The notes beneath the pieces were generated by a model. The model was not told where the DNA came from, searched no databases, and was given only the letters and a program-made list of their open reading frames with translations. From the NCBI GenBank assembly GCA_900103495.1, contig FMWZ01000007.1, positions 1-64,000 on the forward strand: DNA of 64,000 bases, read 5' to 3'. The translations under genes and the position numbers were made by a program. Of this stretch, positions 35,695 to 46,219 are shown in pieces; positions within the stretch are counted from its first letter, which is position 1, and each line of letters begins with the position of its first letter. This stretch comes from Lachnospiraceae bacterium G11 (GTDB taxonomy: Bacteria > Bacillota > Clostridia > Lachnospirales > Lachnospiraceae).

Positions 35695-38277
35695 TTATCC
35701 TCTCAAAGCCACAAGTTCACTGTCCTTCTCATCAATGCTGATGACATCTCCGGTATGAACTTTATCTTCCAGTATCAGTTTAGCTGCCGAAGTCTCAACG
35801 TGCTTCTGAATAAACCTCTTAAGAGGTCTTGCTCCGTAAATAGGATCATAAGCCTCGTTTACAATATATTCCTTAGCCTTGTCAGTAAGAGCCACAGATA
35901 ATTCCTTATCCGCCAGTCTTCTGTTTATATCTTCGACAACCAAGTTAATGATACCACCAATGTTGTCCTTGCTCAACGGCTTAAACATGATTATCTCATC
36001 AAGTCTGTTAAGGAATTCGGGTCTGAAGTGATTACGCAAGTCTCCTTCAACCTGTTTCCTTGCCTCCTCCGAGATATTGCCTTCGGAATCGATTCCGTCC
36101 AAAAGATAGCCGGCACCGATATTGCTGGTCATAATAAGAATGGTGTTTTTGAAATCAACGGTTCTGCCCTGAGAATCGGTGATACGTCCATCATCAAGAA
36201 CCTGTAAAAGCACGTTAAACACATCAGGATGTGCCTTCTCGATTTCATCAAACAAAACGACCGAATAAGGCTTACGTCTTACAGCCTCAGTCAGCTGACC
36301 TCCCTCATCATATCCAACGTATCCGGGAGGCGCTCCGATAAGTCTTGATACGGAGAACTTCTCCATGTATTCGCTCATGTCGATTCGAACCATGTTGTTC
36401 TCATCGTCAAAAAGTGCCTGAGCCAGAGTTTTGGCAAGCTCTGTTTTGCCCACACCGGTAGGGCCTAAGAACATGAAGGAACCGATGGGTTTGCCGGGAT
36501 CTTTAACCCCTGCTTTGGACCTTATAATGGCCTCAGTAACCTTCTCTACAGCCTCATCCTGGCCGATTACTCTCTCATGGAGAACCTGATCCAGATGAAG
36601 TGTTTTATTTCTCTCACTTTCCGTTAATTTGGATACGGGTATTCCGGTCCATCTGGAGATAATTCTTGTGATTTCATCCTCGGAAACGCACTCATGAACC
36701 AGAGAATTTTCTTTCTTACCGGACTCGTTTTCGAGAGTTTCCAAAGTTTTCTTTAAATCAGGCAGTTTGCCGTAGCTTAACTCTGCCGCCTTCTCATAAT
36801 CACCGTTTCTCTGGGCAATCTGAATCTGGCTGTTAACCTCGTCAATCTCCTCCCTGATTTTGGAAATTCTGTTGACGCTTTCCTTCTCGTTATCCCACTG
36901 TGCTTTCTTTCCGGAAAATTCTTCTTTGAGCTCAGCAAGCTCCTTCCTTAAGATTTCAAGCCGCTCTGCACTTAAATGGTCTGTCTCCTTCTTAAGGGCC
37001 GTCTCCTCGATTTCAAGCTGCATGATTTTTCTTTGCATCTCATCAAGTTCAGTAGGCATGGAATCAAGTTCAGTCTTAATAAGAGCGCAGGCTTCATCCA
37101 CCAGATCAATAGCCTTATCCGGAAGGAATCTGTCAGTTATATATCTGTTTGATAGCGTAGCGGCGCTTACCAGAGCATTATCCATGATCTTTACGCCATG
37201 ATATACCTCGTATCTGTCCTTGATACCTCTGAGAATCGAGATGGTGTCTTCAACCGTAGGCTCATCAACCATAACAGGCTGGAAACGTCTCTCAAGGGCC
37301 GCATCCTTCTCGATATACTTTCTGTACTCATCAAGGGTTGTGGCACCGATACAGTGAAGCTCACCTCTGGCAAGCATGGGTTTAAGCATGTTGCCGGCAT
37401 CGAGACTTCCGTCGGTTTTACCTGCTCCAACGATGGTATGCAATTCATCAATGAAAAGAATTATCTGTCCGTCAGAGTTCTTCACATCTTCAAGAACTGC
37501 CTTAAGTCTTTCCTCAAACTCACCTCTGTACTTGGCGCCTGCCACAAGGGCACCCATATCAAGGGAGAATATCTTCTTATCCTTAAGGTTGCCGGGAACA
37601 TCGCCCCTTACAATTCTTTGGGCAAGGCCTTCAACAACTGCAGTCTTACCAACACCGGGTTCACCTATAAGCACAGGGTTATTCTTGGTCTTTCTTGAAA
37701 GGATTCTTATGACGTTACGAATCTCGGAATCTCTTCCTATTACGGGATCAAGCTTCTCTCTTCTTGCCTTATCAACCAATTCCTGGCCGTATTTCTCAAG
37801 GGTATCATAAGTAGCTTCGGGGTTATCGGAATTAACTGTCTGATTACCTCTTACAGTCGAAAGAGCCGCAAGAAATCTCTCAGTTGTAATTCCATATTCC
37901 TTAAAGCACTCCTTCATGGTCTTGCTGGGATGCTTAATCATGCAAAGGAAAAGGTGCTCCACGCTTACGTAGGAGTCTCCCATTCTCTTGGCCTCATCCT
38001 CGGCTTCCACAAGAACCCTGTTAAGATCCTGGCCCATTCGAAGTTCGCCACCCTGAACCTTGACTCTCTTATCAAGCATTTCTCTGACGTGATTAACAAA
38101 GTGCTCCGTGTTAATCTCCATCTTCTCAATAAGCTTAAGAATCAGGCTGTCTTCAACGGTAAGCAGCGCATACAAAAGGTGCTCCTGCTCAATCTCCTGG
38201 TTTCCGTACTCATATGCCAGTTTCTCCGTCATGTTGACGGCTTCCATACTTTTTTGTGTAAATTTCGATATATTCAT
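35695..38277 (-). CDS. clpB: ATP-dependent disaggregase ClpB
   Basis: 860 residues. N-terminal Clp repeat domain, first AAA+ module ([18 protein letters not shown]), the long coiled-coil middle domain (about 400-520) that marks ClpB against ClpC/ClpA, and the second AAA+ module ([31 protein letters not shown]). It rescues aggregated proteins with DnaK. The ATG has AAGGGGGTGA upstream. No CIRCE or CtsR operator is evident at its promoter. Confidence 0.97.
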   Translation of the reverse strand: MNISKFTQKSMEAVNMTEKLAYEYGNQEIEQEHLLYALLTVEDSLILKLIEKMEINTEHFVNHVREMLDKRVKVQGGELRMGQDLNRVLVEAEDEAKRMGDSYVSVEHLFLCMIKHPSKTMKECFKEYGITTERFLAALSTVRGNQTVNSDNPEATYDTLEKYGQELVDKARREKLDPVIGRDSEIRNVIRILSRKTKNNPVLIGEPGVGKTAVVEGLAQRIVRGDVPGNLKDKKIFSLDMGALVAGAKYRGEFEERLKAVLEDVKNSDGQIILFIDELHTIVGAGKTDGSLDAGNMLKPMLARGELHCIGATTLDEYRKYIEKDAALERRFQPVMVDEPTVEDTISILRGIKDRYEVYHGVKIMDNALVSAATLSNRYITDRFLPDKAIDLVDEACALIKTELDSMPTELDEMQRKIMQLEIEETALKKETDHLSAERLEILRKELAELKEEFSGKKAQWDNEKESVNRISKIREEIDEVNSQIQIAQRNGDYEKAAELSYGKLPDLKKTLETLENESGKKENSLVHECVSEDEITRIISRWTGIPVSKLTESERNKTLHLDQVLHERVIGQDEAVEKVTEAIIRSKAGVKDPGKPIGSFMFLGPTGVGKTELAKTLAQALFDDENNMVRIDMSEYMEKFSVSRLIGAPPGYVGYDEGGQLTEAVRRKPYSVVLFDEIEKAHPDVFNVLLQVLDDGRITDSQGRTVDFKNTILIMTSNIGAGYLLDGIDSEGNISEEARKQVEGDLRNHFRPEFLNRLDEIIMFKPLSKDNIGGIINLVVEDINRRLADKELSVALTDKAKEYIVNEAYDPIYGARPLKRFIQKHVETSAAKLILEDKVHTGDVISIDEKDSELVALRG

Positions 38278-38325
38278 AAACTCACCCCCTTAATTCTTCT
38301 TGGGTTTTATCTTTGTTCTATATCA

Positions 38326-38353
38326 ACTATAACACAGTTTTTCTTGTTGTCAA
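38326..38353 (-). promoter_or_regulatory. Promoter of clpB
   Basis: TTGACA (38348-38353), 16-base spacer, TATAGT (38326-38331) on the minus strand, consistent with the housekeeping sigma factor. Confidence 0.8.
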
Positions 38354-38374
38354 TAGGTACAAATATTGCGGATC

Positions 38375-38440
38375 TGCAATTTGGGGACAGGCCCATTTTG
38401 CACATAAAAATGTGCGAAATGGGCCTGTCCCCAAACTGCA
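38375..38440. repeat. REP-like palindrome B
   Basis: 31-bp arms (38375-38405 and 38410-38440) pair with only two mismatches around an AAAA loop. The arms contain GGGGACAGGCCCATTT and GTGC ends. It lies between the antiporter gene and the clpB promoter and may terminate the antiporter transcript. It shares its core with palindrome A at 32795-32829. Confidence 0.85.
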
Positions 38441-38463
38441 CGTCCGACCATCTCCCGAACCAT

Positions 38464-39633
38464 TTATTTATCTTTAAACAATATCTTCAAACATATAGGC
38501 GTTGCCACAGAGCTTATCAGTATCAAAAGAATTACCGGAGCAAAATATATGGATTCAATAAGGCCCACGGACAATCCCTTCTGGGCCACAATCAGGGCAA
38601 CCTCTCCTCTTGTCATCATGCCGACACCGATTCTTAATCTGTCTCGTCCTCTGAATCCGAGAAGGGCAGAAACGCCGCCACAGCCCACAATCTTTGTAAT
38701 CAATGCAACTGCTACAAAGCAAAGGGAGAAAATAAGAATCTCCGGTGTGAGGCCGCTGATATCCGTTTTAAGTCCTACGGATGCGAAGAATACGGGGCCG
38801 AATAACATATATGAGCTGATGTCGATTTTTCTTGATACATAACCTGCATCCTGAATGGAGCAAAGGATTACGCCCGCGATGTATGCACCTGTGATATCTG
38901 CAATTCCAAAGTGTGCCTCAGCAATATAAGCCATGGCAAAGCAGAAAGCAAGGCTGACGATAGGTACCCTTTGAGTGTGAGGGTATCTGTTGTCGAACCA
39001 CTTCATTATCTTATATCCCACGAAGGCAACAATTGCCGAAAATACAATGAACAAGCCGGTCTTGGCAAATACGCCTCCAATATTTCCGGTTGAGGTTCCG
39101 GCACTTACAACGCAGGTGAGAACCAGGATACCGATAACGTCATCTATGATAGCCGCACTTACAATGGTGGTTCCTACGAAGGTGCTGATTTTGCCAAGTT
39201 CCTGCAAGGTTGCAACCGTAATGGAAACGCTTGTGGCGGTCATAATTGTACCTATAAATAATGCTTTATAGAAGTGCTCGCTGCCAACAGCAGAGAATCC
39301 GTAAAAGCAGGAATAGAGCAATGTTCCTCCAACAAGAGGAATGAATACACCGGAGCAGGCAATGGCAAAGGCCTTCGCTCCCGCCTTCTTAAGGTCCTGT
39401 AAGTTGGTTCCCAGGCCCGTACCAAACATCAAAAGAACAACACCGATTTCGGCTGTCTTTGATATATAATCTGTAAGCTGAACCCAGTTTAAAACACAGG
39501 GTCCAATCAAAAGTCCTGCCAGGATTTCACCCACAACCTGGGGCATCTTGCATCTTCTGGCAATAAGGCCGAAGAACTTTGCAAATATAACTATTAATGC
39601 TAAATCTCTAAATACGCTGTAAGCTGCTTCCAT
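38464..39633 (-). CDS. Cation:proton antiporter, CPA2 (KefB/NapA-like) family
   Basis: 389 residues, about 12 membrane helices. Typical Na_H_Exchanger motifs: QVVGEILAGLLIGP, FGTGLGTNL, the unwound-helix SAAIIDDVIGILVL with the paired acidic Asp-Asp of electrogenic CPA2 transporters, and MMTRGEVALIVAQKG. There is no TrkA-N/RCK domain, so it is not a full Kef channel. Probably exchanges Na+ or K+ for H+; the Rnf complex in this window would supply a Na+ or H+ gradient. Ion choice not determinable. Confidence 0.9.
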   Translation of the reverse strand: MEAAYSVFRDLALIVIFAKFFGLIARRCKMPQVVGEILAGLLIGPCVLNWVQLTDYISKTAEIGVVLLMFGTGLGTNLQDLKKAGAKAFAIACSGVFIPLVGGTLLYSCFYGFSAVGSEHFYKALFIGTIMTATSVSITVATLQELGKISTFVGTTIVSAAIIDDVIGILVLTCVVSAGTSTGNIGGVFAKTGLFIVFSAIVAFVGYKIMKWFDNRYPHTQRVPIVSLAFCFAMAYIAEAHFGIADITGAYIAGVILCSIQDAGYVSRKIDISSYMLFGPVFFASVGLKTDISGLTPEILIFSLCFVAVALITKIVGCGGVSALLGFRGRDRLRIGVGMMTRGEVALIVAQKGLSVGLIESIYFAPVILLILISSVATPICLKILFKDK

Positions 39634-39679
39634 TCAAATCGATTCCTTCTTCAAAATACTCTCTCTACGCCGAATACAG

Positions 39680-39688
39680 ATTATAGCA
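39680..39688 (-). promoter_or_regulatory. Extended -10 promoter of the antiporter gene
   Basis: TGCTATAAT on the minus strand, 46 bases before the start codon, just past the DUF1667 terminator. No -35 of note, as at rnr. Confidence 0.5.
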
Positions 39689-39695
39689 CCCTTTT

Positions 39696-39732
39696 TCAAA
39701 AAAAGAAAGTCCTGCATAACAGGACTTTCTTT
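39696..39732 (-). terminator. Terminator of the glycerol operon
   Basis: 13-bp stem AAAGAAAGTCCTG / CAGGACTTTCTTT (39702-39714 with 39720-39732) running into seven T on the minus strand, right after the DUF1667 gene. Confidence 0.92.
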
Positions 39733-39735
39733 ATA

Positions 39736-40095
39736 TTAGTCAACAGCCTTGGTGGCAACCACTTCCACACCGGTTCCGGCAACGTTCTCAATAATAACAT
39801 CACCTATGGCAACAGGTGCCTTTGCAACTGCCTTATTAATATCCTTCATCACATCAAATATCTTTGATTTGGGAATGTCGGATTTCGTTTTTACAGAGGT
39901 AAAATCTTTACTTCCTCCTTGGACCTTTACAGTTGAAGTAACGATTCTTGTGGGGTTTGTAACCTCTTTCTCAGCGTAGATACGCCCTTTTTCACAGGTG
40001 TTTCCCGTTATGCTCTTTACTTCGCCATTCTCCAGTTCAACAGTTATCTGACAACCCAGAGGACAGCCGATACAGGTAAGTTCTCTTTTCTCCAT
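39736..40095 (-). CDS. DUF1667 protein, third subunit of the anaerobic glycerol-3-phosphate oxidase
   Basis: 119 residues from ATG 40095; a GTG at 40107 is possible but directly abuts the ribosome-binding site GAAAAGGAG. The N-terminus has CIGCPLGC and a fourth cysteine in GNTCEKG, suggesting an iron-sulfur or metal site. In Clostridia and Thermotogae this protein is regularly encoded after a GlpA-like dehydrogenase and an FAD oxidoreductase, as here, presumably as part of a complex passing electrons from glycerol-3-phosphate. Last gene of the operon. Confidence 0.88.
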   Translation of the reverse strand: MEKRELTCIGCPLGCQITVELENGEVKSITGNTCEKGRIYAEKEVTNPTRIVTSTVKVQGGSKDFTSVKTKSDIPKSKIFDVMKDINKAVAKAPVAIGDVIIENVAGTGVEVVATKAVD

Positions 40096-40103
40096 AGCCA
40101 CTA

Positions 40104-41366
40104 TCACTCCTTTTCAATCTTTACGGTGATTGTCTCAAGATTAGGATAAGCCGCAAGCTGATCCTTCTTTAAGATAACCTGTTCCATTTCACCGGGTGCC
40201 ATTACATTTTTCTTTCTGTGCTGAACTCTCTCATCATTAAGATATACGCTGATGAAGGAATCTTTGAACACTGCGCCCACTCTGAATCTTACGGTAAGCA
40301 TATCCTCCATGTTATCAAGACAGATATGTCTGGGAACTGTATATCTGGCTCCGTCAACTGCATTAATCTTAATTTCCTTGCCGGACTCTTTAAGTTCTCC
40401 TCTTACAAACTTGGCTGCATTTGCTCCCGCCTTGGTAGCCTCTTCAGAAACGTAGTCAACCAGGTCATGTACATGAAGCACATTTCCCGCTGCGAATACG
40501 CCGGGGATGCTGGTTTCAAGGCTTTCGTTAACCACAGGTCCGCTTGTTACGGGATCCATCTCAACACCGGCATTTCTTGAAAGCTCATTCTCAGGAATAA
40601 GGCCTACGGAAAGAAGCAGTGTATCACACTCATAATCCTCTTCGGTTCCGGGGATGGGTTTGCCTTTGCCGTCAACCTCTGCAATGGTTATGCCTTCAAG
40701 TCTCTCCTTACCTCTTATATCCACTACCGTGTGGCTTAACTTAAGAGGAATATCAAAGTCATTAAGGCACTGAACGATATTTCTCTTTAATCCGCCTGAA
40801 TAAGGCATAAGCTCAGCAACTACCTGAACCTTGGCGCCTTCCAGCGTAAGTCTTCTTGCCATAATAAGACCTATGTCTCCGGATCCGAGAATTACAACCT
40901 TCTTTCCGGGCATATATCCTTCCATGTTCACAAGTCGCTGTGCCGTACCTGCTGAGAAAATACCTGCGGGACGATAGCCCGGTATATTAAGAGCTCCTCT
41001 TGATCTCTCACGGCATCCCATGCAAAGAACGATGGATTTGGCCTGAATCTCAAACATTCCGTCCTCACGATTCATGGCGGTTACAACCTTATCCTTTGAG
41101 ATGTCCATAACCATTGTTCCAAGCTTATACTCGATACCAAGTTTTAGAACTTCGTCAATAAATCGTCCTGCATACTCGGGGCCTGTAAGTTCTTCTTTAA
41201 AAGTATGAAGTCCAAATCCGTTATGTATGCACTGGTTTAAAATACCACCAAGTTCCTTGTCTCTTTCGAGAATAAGAATATTGTCAATTCCATTCTTCTT
41301 AGCGGACGCAGCTGCTGCAAGACCGGCAGGGCCACCGCCCACAATTAATACATCTACTGTTCTCAT
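40104..41366 (-). CDS. FAD/NAD(P)-binding oxidoreductase of the glp operon
   Basis: 420 residues. N-terminal FAD-binding motif DVLIVGGGPAGLAAA, a second dinucleotide site KKVVILGSGDIGLIMAR and the C-terminal FAD motif PGVFAAGNVLHVHDL. The cysteines in NQCIHNGFG and LCMGCRERSRG are conserved in this subfamily. It likely links the GlpA-like dehydrogenase to NAD(P)H or another carrier, replacing GlpB. AGGAGGGAACCACT precedes the ATG; the stop overlaps the start region of the next gene. Confidence 0.9.
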   Translation of the reverse strand: MRTVDVLIVGGGPAGLAAAASAKKNGIDNILILERDKELGGILNQCIHNGFGLHTFKEELTGPEYAGRFIDEVLKLGIEYKLGTMVMDISKDKVVTAMNREDGMFEIQAKSIVLCMGCRERSRGALNIPGYRPAGIFSAGTAQRLVNMEGYMPGKKVVILGSGDIGLIMARRLTLEGAKVQVVAELMPYSGGLKRNIVQCLNDFDIPLKLSHTVVDIRGKERLEGITIAEVDGKGKPIPGTEEDYECDTLLLSVGLIPENELSRNAGVEMDPVTSGPVVNESLETSIPGVFAAGNVLHVHDLVDYVSEEATKAGANAAKFVRGELKESGKEIKINAVDGARYTVPRHICLDNMEDMLTVRFRVGAVFKDSFISVYLNDERVQHRKKNVMAPGEMEQVILKKDQLAAYPNLETITVKIEKE

Positions 41367-41378
41367 AGTGGTTCCCTC

Positions 41379-42809
41379 CTATTCCTTTGTACGTCCTACA
41401 ACAATCTTAGATTCACCGCCGGACTTGGTGATTTCTTCCTGAGGAATTCCAAGCTCCCTCTCGATAATCTCCATGGTCCTGGGCGAGCAGAATCCTGCCT
41501 GGCATCTTCCCATGCCCGCTCTTGTTCTTCTCTTTACACCGTCAAGGCTTCTTGCAGGTATAATTCTGTGAAGTGCATCGATAATCTCACCTTCGGTAAC
41601 ACTCTCGCATCGGCAGATAATATTTCCGTATGCGGGATTCTCCTTAATGAGTTTGTTTCTTTCTTCTATGGACAAATCAGCAGGATTAAGGATTCCTTTT
41701 CTCTTTGAAATCCAGTTCTCCTTCTTCTCAAGATTCATAAGGCCCTTAAGAATGTCTGCAACCATCTCACCGATGGCAGGTGATGATGAAAGGCCGGGAG
41801 ACTCTATGCCTGCGCAGTCTATAAACTGCTTTGCATCCTCCACTTCCTCAATAATAAATTCATGTCCCGCTTCATGGGCACGAAGTCCCGCAAAACTTGT
41901 GATGACCTGTCTTATGGGAAGGGCTTTAACTGTAGCTCCTGCCTTGCTGATTAAATCATCAAGTCCTTCTCTTGTGGTTGCGGTGGATTCTTTGTCATCA
42001 ATATCAATGGCCGTAGGACCCACAATAAGGTTTCCGTGAATTGTGGGAGAAACCAGAACTCCTTTGCCCATCTTTGAAGGCTGAGGGAATATGGTCCTTG
42101 AAACATAATTGCCCACGGTCTTATCAAGAAGGCAATAATCTCCCCTTCTTGCAACGATTGTAAGCTTCTTTGCGCTTACCATATTGTGAATCTTGTCAGC
42201 ATAAACTCCGGCGGCATTTACTACATATTTAGTCTCTATATCGCCTTTGTTGGTCTTAAGAACGTAGTATCCGTCCTTCTTCTCAATGTCTGTAACTTCC
42301 GTATCAAACTGGAAGCTGACACCGTTTTCTGCTGCGTTCTCCGCCAAAGCGATAGTCAGGTTAAAGGGACACACAATTCCGCTGGTGGGAGCATATAAAG
42401 CACCTTCCACATTATCGCTAAGGTTAGGTTCCATCTTAAGAACTTCTTCCTTTGATAAAATCTTCAGTTCCTTCACTCCGTTCGCAATGCCACGGTCATA
42501 TAAATCTTTAAGTCCCGGAAGGTCTTCCTTGTGCATGCAAACAACCAAAGCTCCGTTCCTCTTGAAAGGAATGTCCAGATCTTTAGCCAGTTCATCCATC
42601 ATCTCGTTTCCCCTGACGTTTAGTTTTGCCATGAGGGAACCCTTTGCAGCGTCAAAACCTGCGTGAATGATTGCACTGTTTGCCTTTGAAGTTCCGCAGC
42701 ACACGTCCTCACACTTGTCAATTACCAGAACATCTGCTTTGTACCTTGACAGTTCTCTGGCCGCCGCACAGCCAGATACACCGGCACCGATTACAACGAT
42801 GTCTTTCAT
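41379..42809 (-). CDS. Glycerol-3-phosphate dehydrogenase, GlpA-like with BFD [2Fe-2S] domain
   Basis: 476 residues. A DAO-type FAD domain opens with VVIGAGVSGCAAAREL; substrate domain with TGIVCPFNLTIALAENA; a C-terminal BFD-like [2Fe-2S] domain has CRCESVTEGE and CQAGFCSPR (four cysteines). It oxidises glycerol-3-phosphate to dihydroxyacetone phosphate without oxygen. GAAAAGGAG precedes the start. It is preceded by a leader with a large hairpin and an extended -10 element, so it can be controlled apart from glpK/glpF. Confidence 0.92.
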   Translation of the reverse strand: MKDIVVIGAGVSGCAAARELSRYKADVLVIDKCEDVCCGTSKANSAIIHAGFDAAKGSLMAKLNVRGNEMMDELAKDLDIPFKRNGALVVCMHKEDLPGLKDLYDRGIANGVKELKILSKEEVLKMEPNLSDNVEGALYAPTSGIVCPFNLTIALAENAAENGVSFQFDTEVTDIEKKDGYYVLKTNKGDIETKYVVNAAGVYADKIHNMVSAKKLTIVARRGDYCLLDKTVGNYVSRTIFPQPSKMGKGVLVSPTIHGNLIVGPTAIDIDDKESTATTREGLDDLISKAGATVKALPIRQVITSFAGLRAHEAGHEFIIEEVEDAKQFIDCAGIESPGLSSSPAIGEMVADILKGLMNLEKKENWISKRKGILNPADLSIEERNKLIKENPAYGNIICRCESVTEGEIIDALHRIIPARSLDGVKRRTRAGMGRCQAGFCSPRTMEIIERELGIPQEEITKSGGESKIVVGRTKE

Positions 42810-42870
42810 TCTATCGCTCTCCTTTTCTTTTCTATAAACCGATTCTTTGCCCTTTCCTTAAAAAGAAAGG

Positions 42871-42913
42871 GTCAGACAATAAGCCGGCATTCTCTGCCTG
42901 CTAATTGCCTGAC
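42871..42913 (-). promoter_or_regulatory. Leader hairpin before the glpA-like gene (candidate GlpP target)
   Basis: 19-base arms (42871-42889 and 42895-42913), mostly paired, with loop GAGAA on the minus strand, followed by CCCTTTCTTTTT, a terminator-like arrangement. An extended -10 TGATATAAT lies upstream (42952-42960). The loop and adjacent GCA/TGC pairs recur in the hairpin before glpP (45867-45909). Confidence 0.55.
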
Positions 42914-42964
42914 TCATCTCTCGCGCAATAACTATTTAATTAGTTAATTACATTATATCACAAA

Positions 42965-43663
42965 TTACATATGGAAGAAAGGAACAACCTTCCAAAGTAA
43001 ACCTGCGCAAAGTGCACCAAGTAAAGGACCAACTACAGGAATCCATGAATATCCCCAGTTGTTGTCGCCCTTACGCCATACAGCGTGAGCAACACGAGGG
43101 GAAAGGTCTCTTGCAGGGTTCATTGCGTATCCTGTCAAACCACCGAATGACATACCGCAGGCCATGATGATTCCGAATACTGCGAAGTTGGGAAGTGCAT
43201 ATGCGCCGGGGATTGCAAGAATTGCAAATACCAGAACGAATGTAGCAACAGCTTCCTGGAATACGTTTCTGGGAGCGTTGGGGATTGAAGGAGCTGTACA
43301 GTAGCAACCAAGAGTTGAACCGCCCTCTTTCTCTGTTGCATCAAGGTGATCCTTGTAAGCAATTGAAAGAATGGAAGCGCCTACGAAGCCGCCTAACATC
43401 TGAGCAACAATATATCCCGGAACCTGAGCCCAGGCAAAGTTTCCTACTACTGCAAGAGCAATTGTAAGAACAGGGTTAAAGCTTGCTCCTGAATATCCAA
43501 ACATGAATGCGGGAACCATAACTGCGAGGCCCCATCCGATTGTGATATAAACAGAATTGCTTCCCTTAAATCCGGACTTGTTTAATGTTGCACTCATACA
43601 TACGCCATCGCCCAAAAGAACGAGCATAGCTGTTCCTATAAACTCACATAAATAAGCTTGCAT
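42965..43663 (-). CDS. glpF: Glycerol uptake facilitator
   Basis: 232 residues, six membrane helices plus the two half-helices. The pore motifs are NPV (ASFNPVLTIALA) and NPA (YAMNPARDLSPR); the usual first NPA is changed to NPV, a variation seen in some aquaglyceroporins. The GLTGYAMNPARD spelling with Arg-Asp fits glycerol rather than water channels. AGGGGGTATT precedes the ATG. It lies 36 bases after glpK. Confidence 0.94.
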   Translation of the reverse strand: MQAYLCEFIGTAMLVLLGDGVCMSATLNKSGFKGSNSVYITIGWGLAVMVPAFMFGYSGASFNPVLTIALAVVGNFAWAQVPGYIVAQMLGGFVGASILSIAYKDHLDATEKEGGSTLGCYCTAPSIPNAPRNVFQEAVATFVLVFAILAIPGAYALPNFAVFGIIMACGMSFGGLTGYAMNPARDLSPRVAHAVWRKGDNNWGYSWIPVVGPLLGALCAGLLWKVVPFFHM

Positions 43664-43699
43664 AAATTAATACCCCCTAATTATTAATATGTAGTCGTC

Positions 43700-45196
<1,497 letters not shown>

Positions 45197-45242
45197 TTAC
45201 TATTCCTCCTTCTCTATTATTCAAAGCCACCATGGCTTAGAA

Positions 45243-45818
45243 TCACATAAACCAAACATCGGGGCTGGTCGCCGAAATGGCGACCGCACCGTTTTTCAGC
45301 GCCGTCATAACATCTTTCTTATCTGCGATAAGCCCCCCCGCTATGACCGGCACTTTACTGATTTTGTTGACTTTCTTTATAATGTTTGGCATTATCCCCG
45401 GCAGGATTTCAATAACATCGGGCTGAATCTGATCTACCTGCTTTTCAATGTTGGATAAAGCCATTGAGTCAACAACAAAATATCTCAGTACTGTATATAA
45501 TCCAATTTGCTTGGCGTATTTAATCAAATTTATCTTTGTGGTAATAATACCGTCGGCATGAGTAAAGTTCTTAATGTAATCAAGGACTATTTCTTTACCT
45601 GTAAAGCCGCTGACCAGGTCCATATGAACCATGGCAATTTTTCCGGCATCCTTAACCTTCTTAACAATCTCCTGGAGAGAACACACGTCGCCGAAAAGAA
45701 TAAAGATAACCTGAATATCCGAGTCAAGACAGCTATCAAGCCCTTCCATATCCTTAACGGCGGCGATAATCGGCGTATCCGCCAATATCTCTCTGAAAGG
45801 TGTCCTCTTTTGCATCAT
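45243..45818 (-). CDS. glpP: Glycerol-3-phosphate-responsive antiterminator
   Basis: 191 residues, the G3P_antiterm TIM-barrel family: PIIAAVKDMEGL start, MVHMDLVSGFTGKE, TTKINLIKYAK, EILPGIMPNII and VIAGGLI near the phosphate site. In Bacillus subtilis GlpP bound to glycerol-3-phosphate prevents early termination in glp leaders. AAGGGAGGG precedes the first of two adjacent ATGs. Its own leader carries a terminator-like hairpin, suggesting autoregulation, and it heads the glp operon. Confidence 0.95.
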   Translation of the reverse strand: MMQKRTPFREILADTPIIAAVKDMEGLDSCLDSDIQVIFILFGDVCSLQEIVKKVKDAGKIAMVHMDLVSGFTGKEIVLDYIKNFTHADGIITTKINLIKYAKQIGLYTVLRYFVVDSMALSNIEKQVDQIQPDVIEILPGIMPNIIKKVNKISKVPVIAGGLIADKKDVMTALKNGAVAISATSPDVWFM

Positions 45819-45858
45819 AAAAGCCCTCCCTTAGGGTAAGTTTTGTGGTTTTTGGGGC

Positions 45859-45909
45859 AAAAAAAAAGCATTCTAACAGTGCGCATTTCTCATGCGGTGT
45901 AGCCATGCT
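45859..45909 (-). promoter_or_regulatory. Leader terminator/attenuator of the glp operon (candidate GlpP target)
   Basis: On the minus strand an imperfect ~20-bp hairpin starting AGCATGG and ending GAATGCT, apex CGCAT-GAGAA-ATGCG, runs straight into nine T (45859-45867). It lies between the glpP promoter and its start codon, so it would stop transcription unless antiterminated. Confidence 0.65.
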
Positions 45910-45955
45910 CTCTTCTCCTAGGCGTTTTATGAAGCTTCATTTTTAACACAAGTAG

Positions 45956-45984
45956 ATATTAGCATACGTTTGTGCGTTTTGCAA
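45956..45984 (-). promoter_or_regulatory. Promoter of the glpP-glpK-glpF operon
   Basis: TTGCAA (45979-45984), 17 bases, TAATAT (45956-45961) with an extended TG on the minus strand. A TGTG...CACA near-dyad (about 45971-45989) covers the -35 and loosely resembles a catabolite-control site, although it does not match the cre consensus exactly. Confidence 0.55.
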
Positions 45985-46121
45985 CACATTTTGCCAAAAA
46001 TTAAGAAGTTTTTATTCAAATTTACAACAAACCCCATAATAGCGCTTACCTTTATTGCTTTAACGAGATAAAATCTGTACAATATGCAGGTATGATTTTG
46101 GATATATTGTATAAAATCACA

Positions 46122-46213
46122 TATGAACAAAGGGACGAACAATAAGTTCGTCCCTTTGCCAAGCAAACAAATCATTATATTGAAAAGGAATATCTCGTAG
46201 GTCTTTCGCCTAC
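46122..46213 (-). ncRNA. Candidate metal-regulated small RNA
   Basis: From the promoter at 46220-46248 the transcript would start near 46213 with a hairpin GTAGG-CGAAAGA-CCTAC (46197-46213), continue through an unstructured, pyrimidine-containing segment (TTCCTTTTC, 46182-46190) and end at a 12-bp stem AAAGGGACGAAC / GTTCGTCCCTTT (46129-46156) followed by GTTCAT. About 90 nt. The T tract is weak, so some read-through is likely. The segment complementary to 46179-46189 matches, over 11 bases, the ribosome-binding region of the DUF1667 gene at 40108-40118. No credible coding frame: a frame of 82 codons across it has no ribosome-binding site and crosses the hairpin. Confidence 0.4.
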
Positions 46214-46219
46214 TCCCTT

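Noticed and set aside
38278-38353. CIRCE or CtsR operator at clpB
   Set aside because: Neither the TTAGCACTC dyad nor the GGTCAAA tandem heptads are present.
37930-38637. 235-codon plus-strand frame across the clpB start and the palindrome
   Set aside because: It runs through the clpB promoter, a REP-like palindrome and the antiporter 3' end; no ribosome-binding site.
45927-46175. 82-codon minus-strand frame upstream of glpP
   Set aside because: No ribosome-binding site before the ATG, it crosses the stem-loop at 46129-46156 and the glpP promoter, and the product has no recognisable features.
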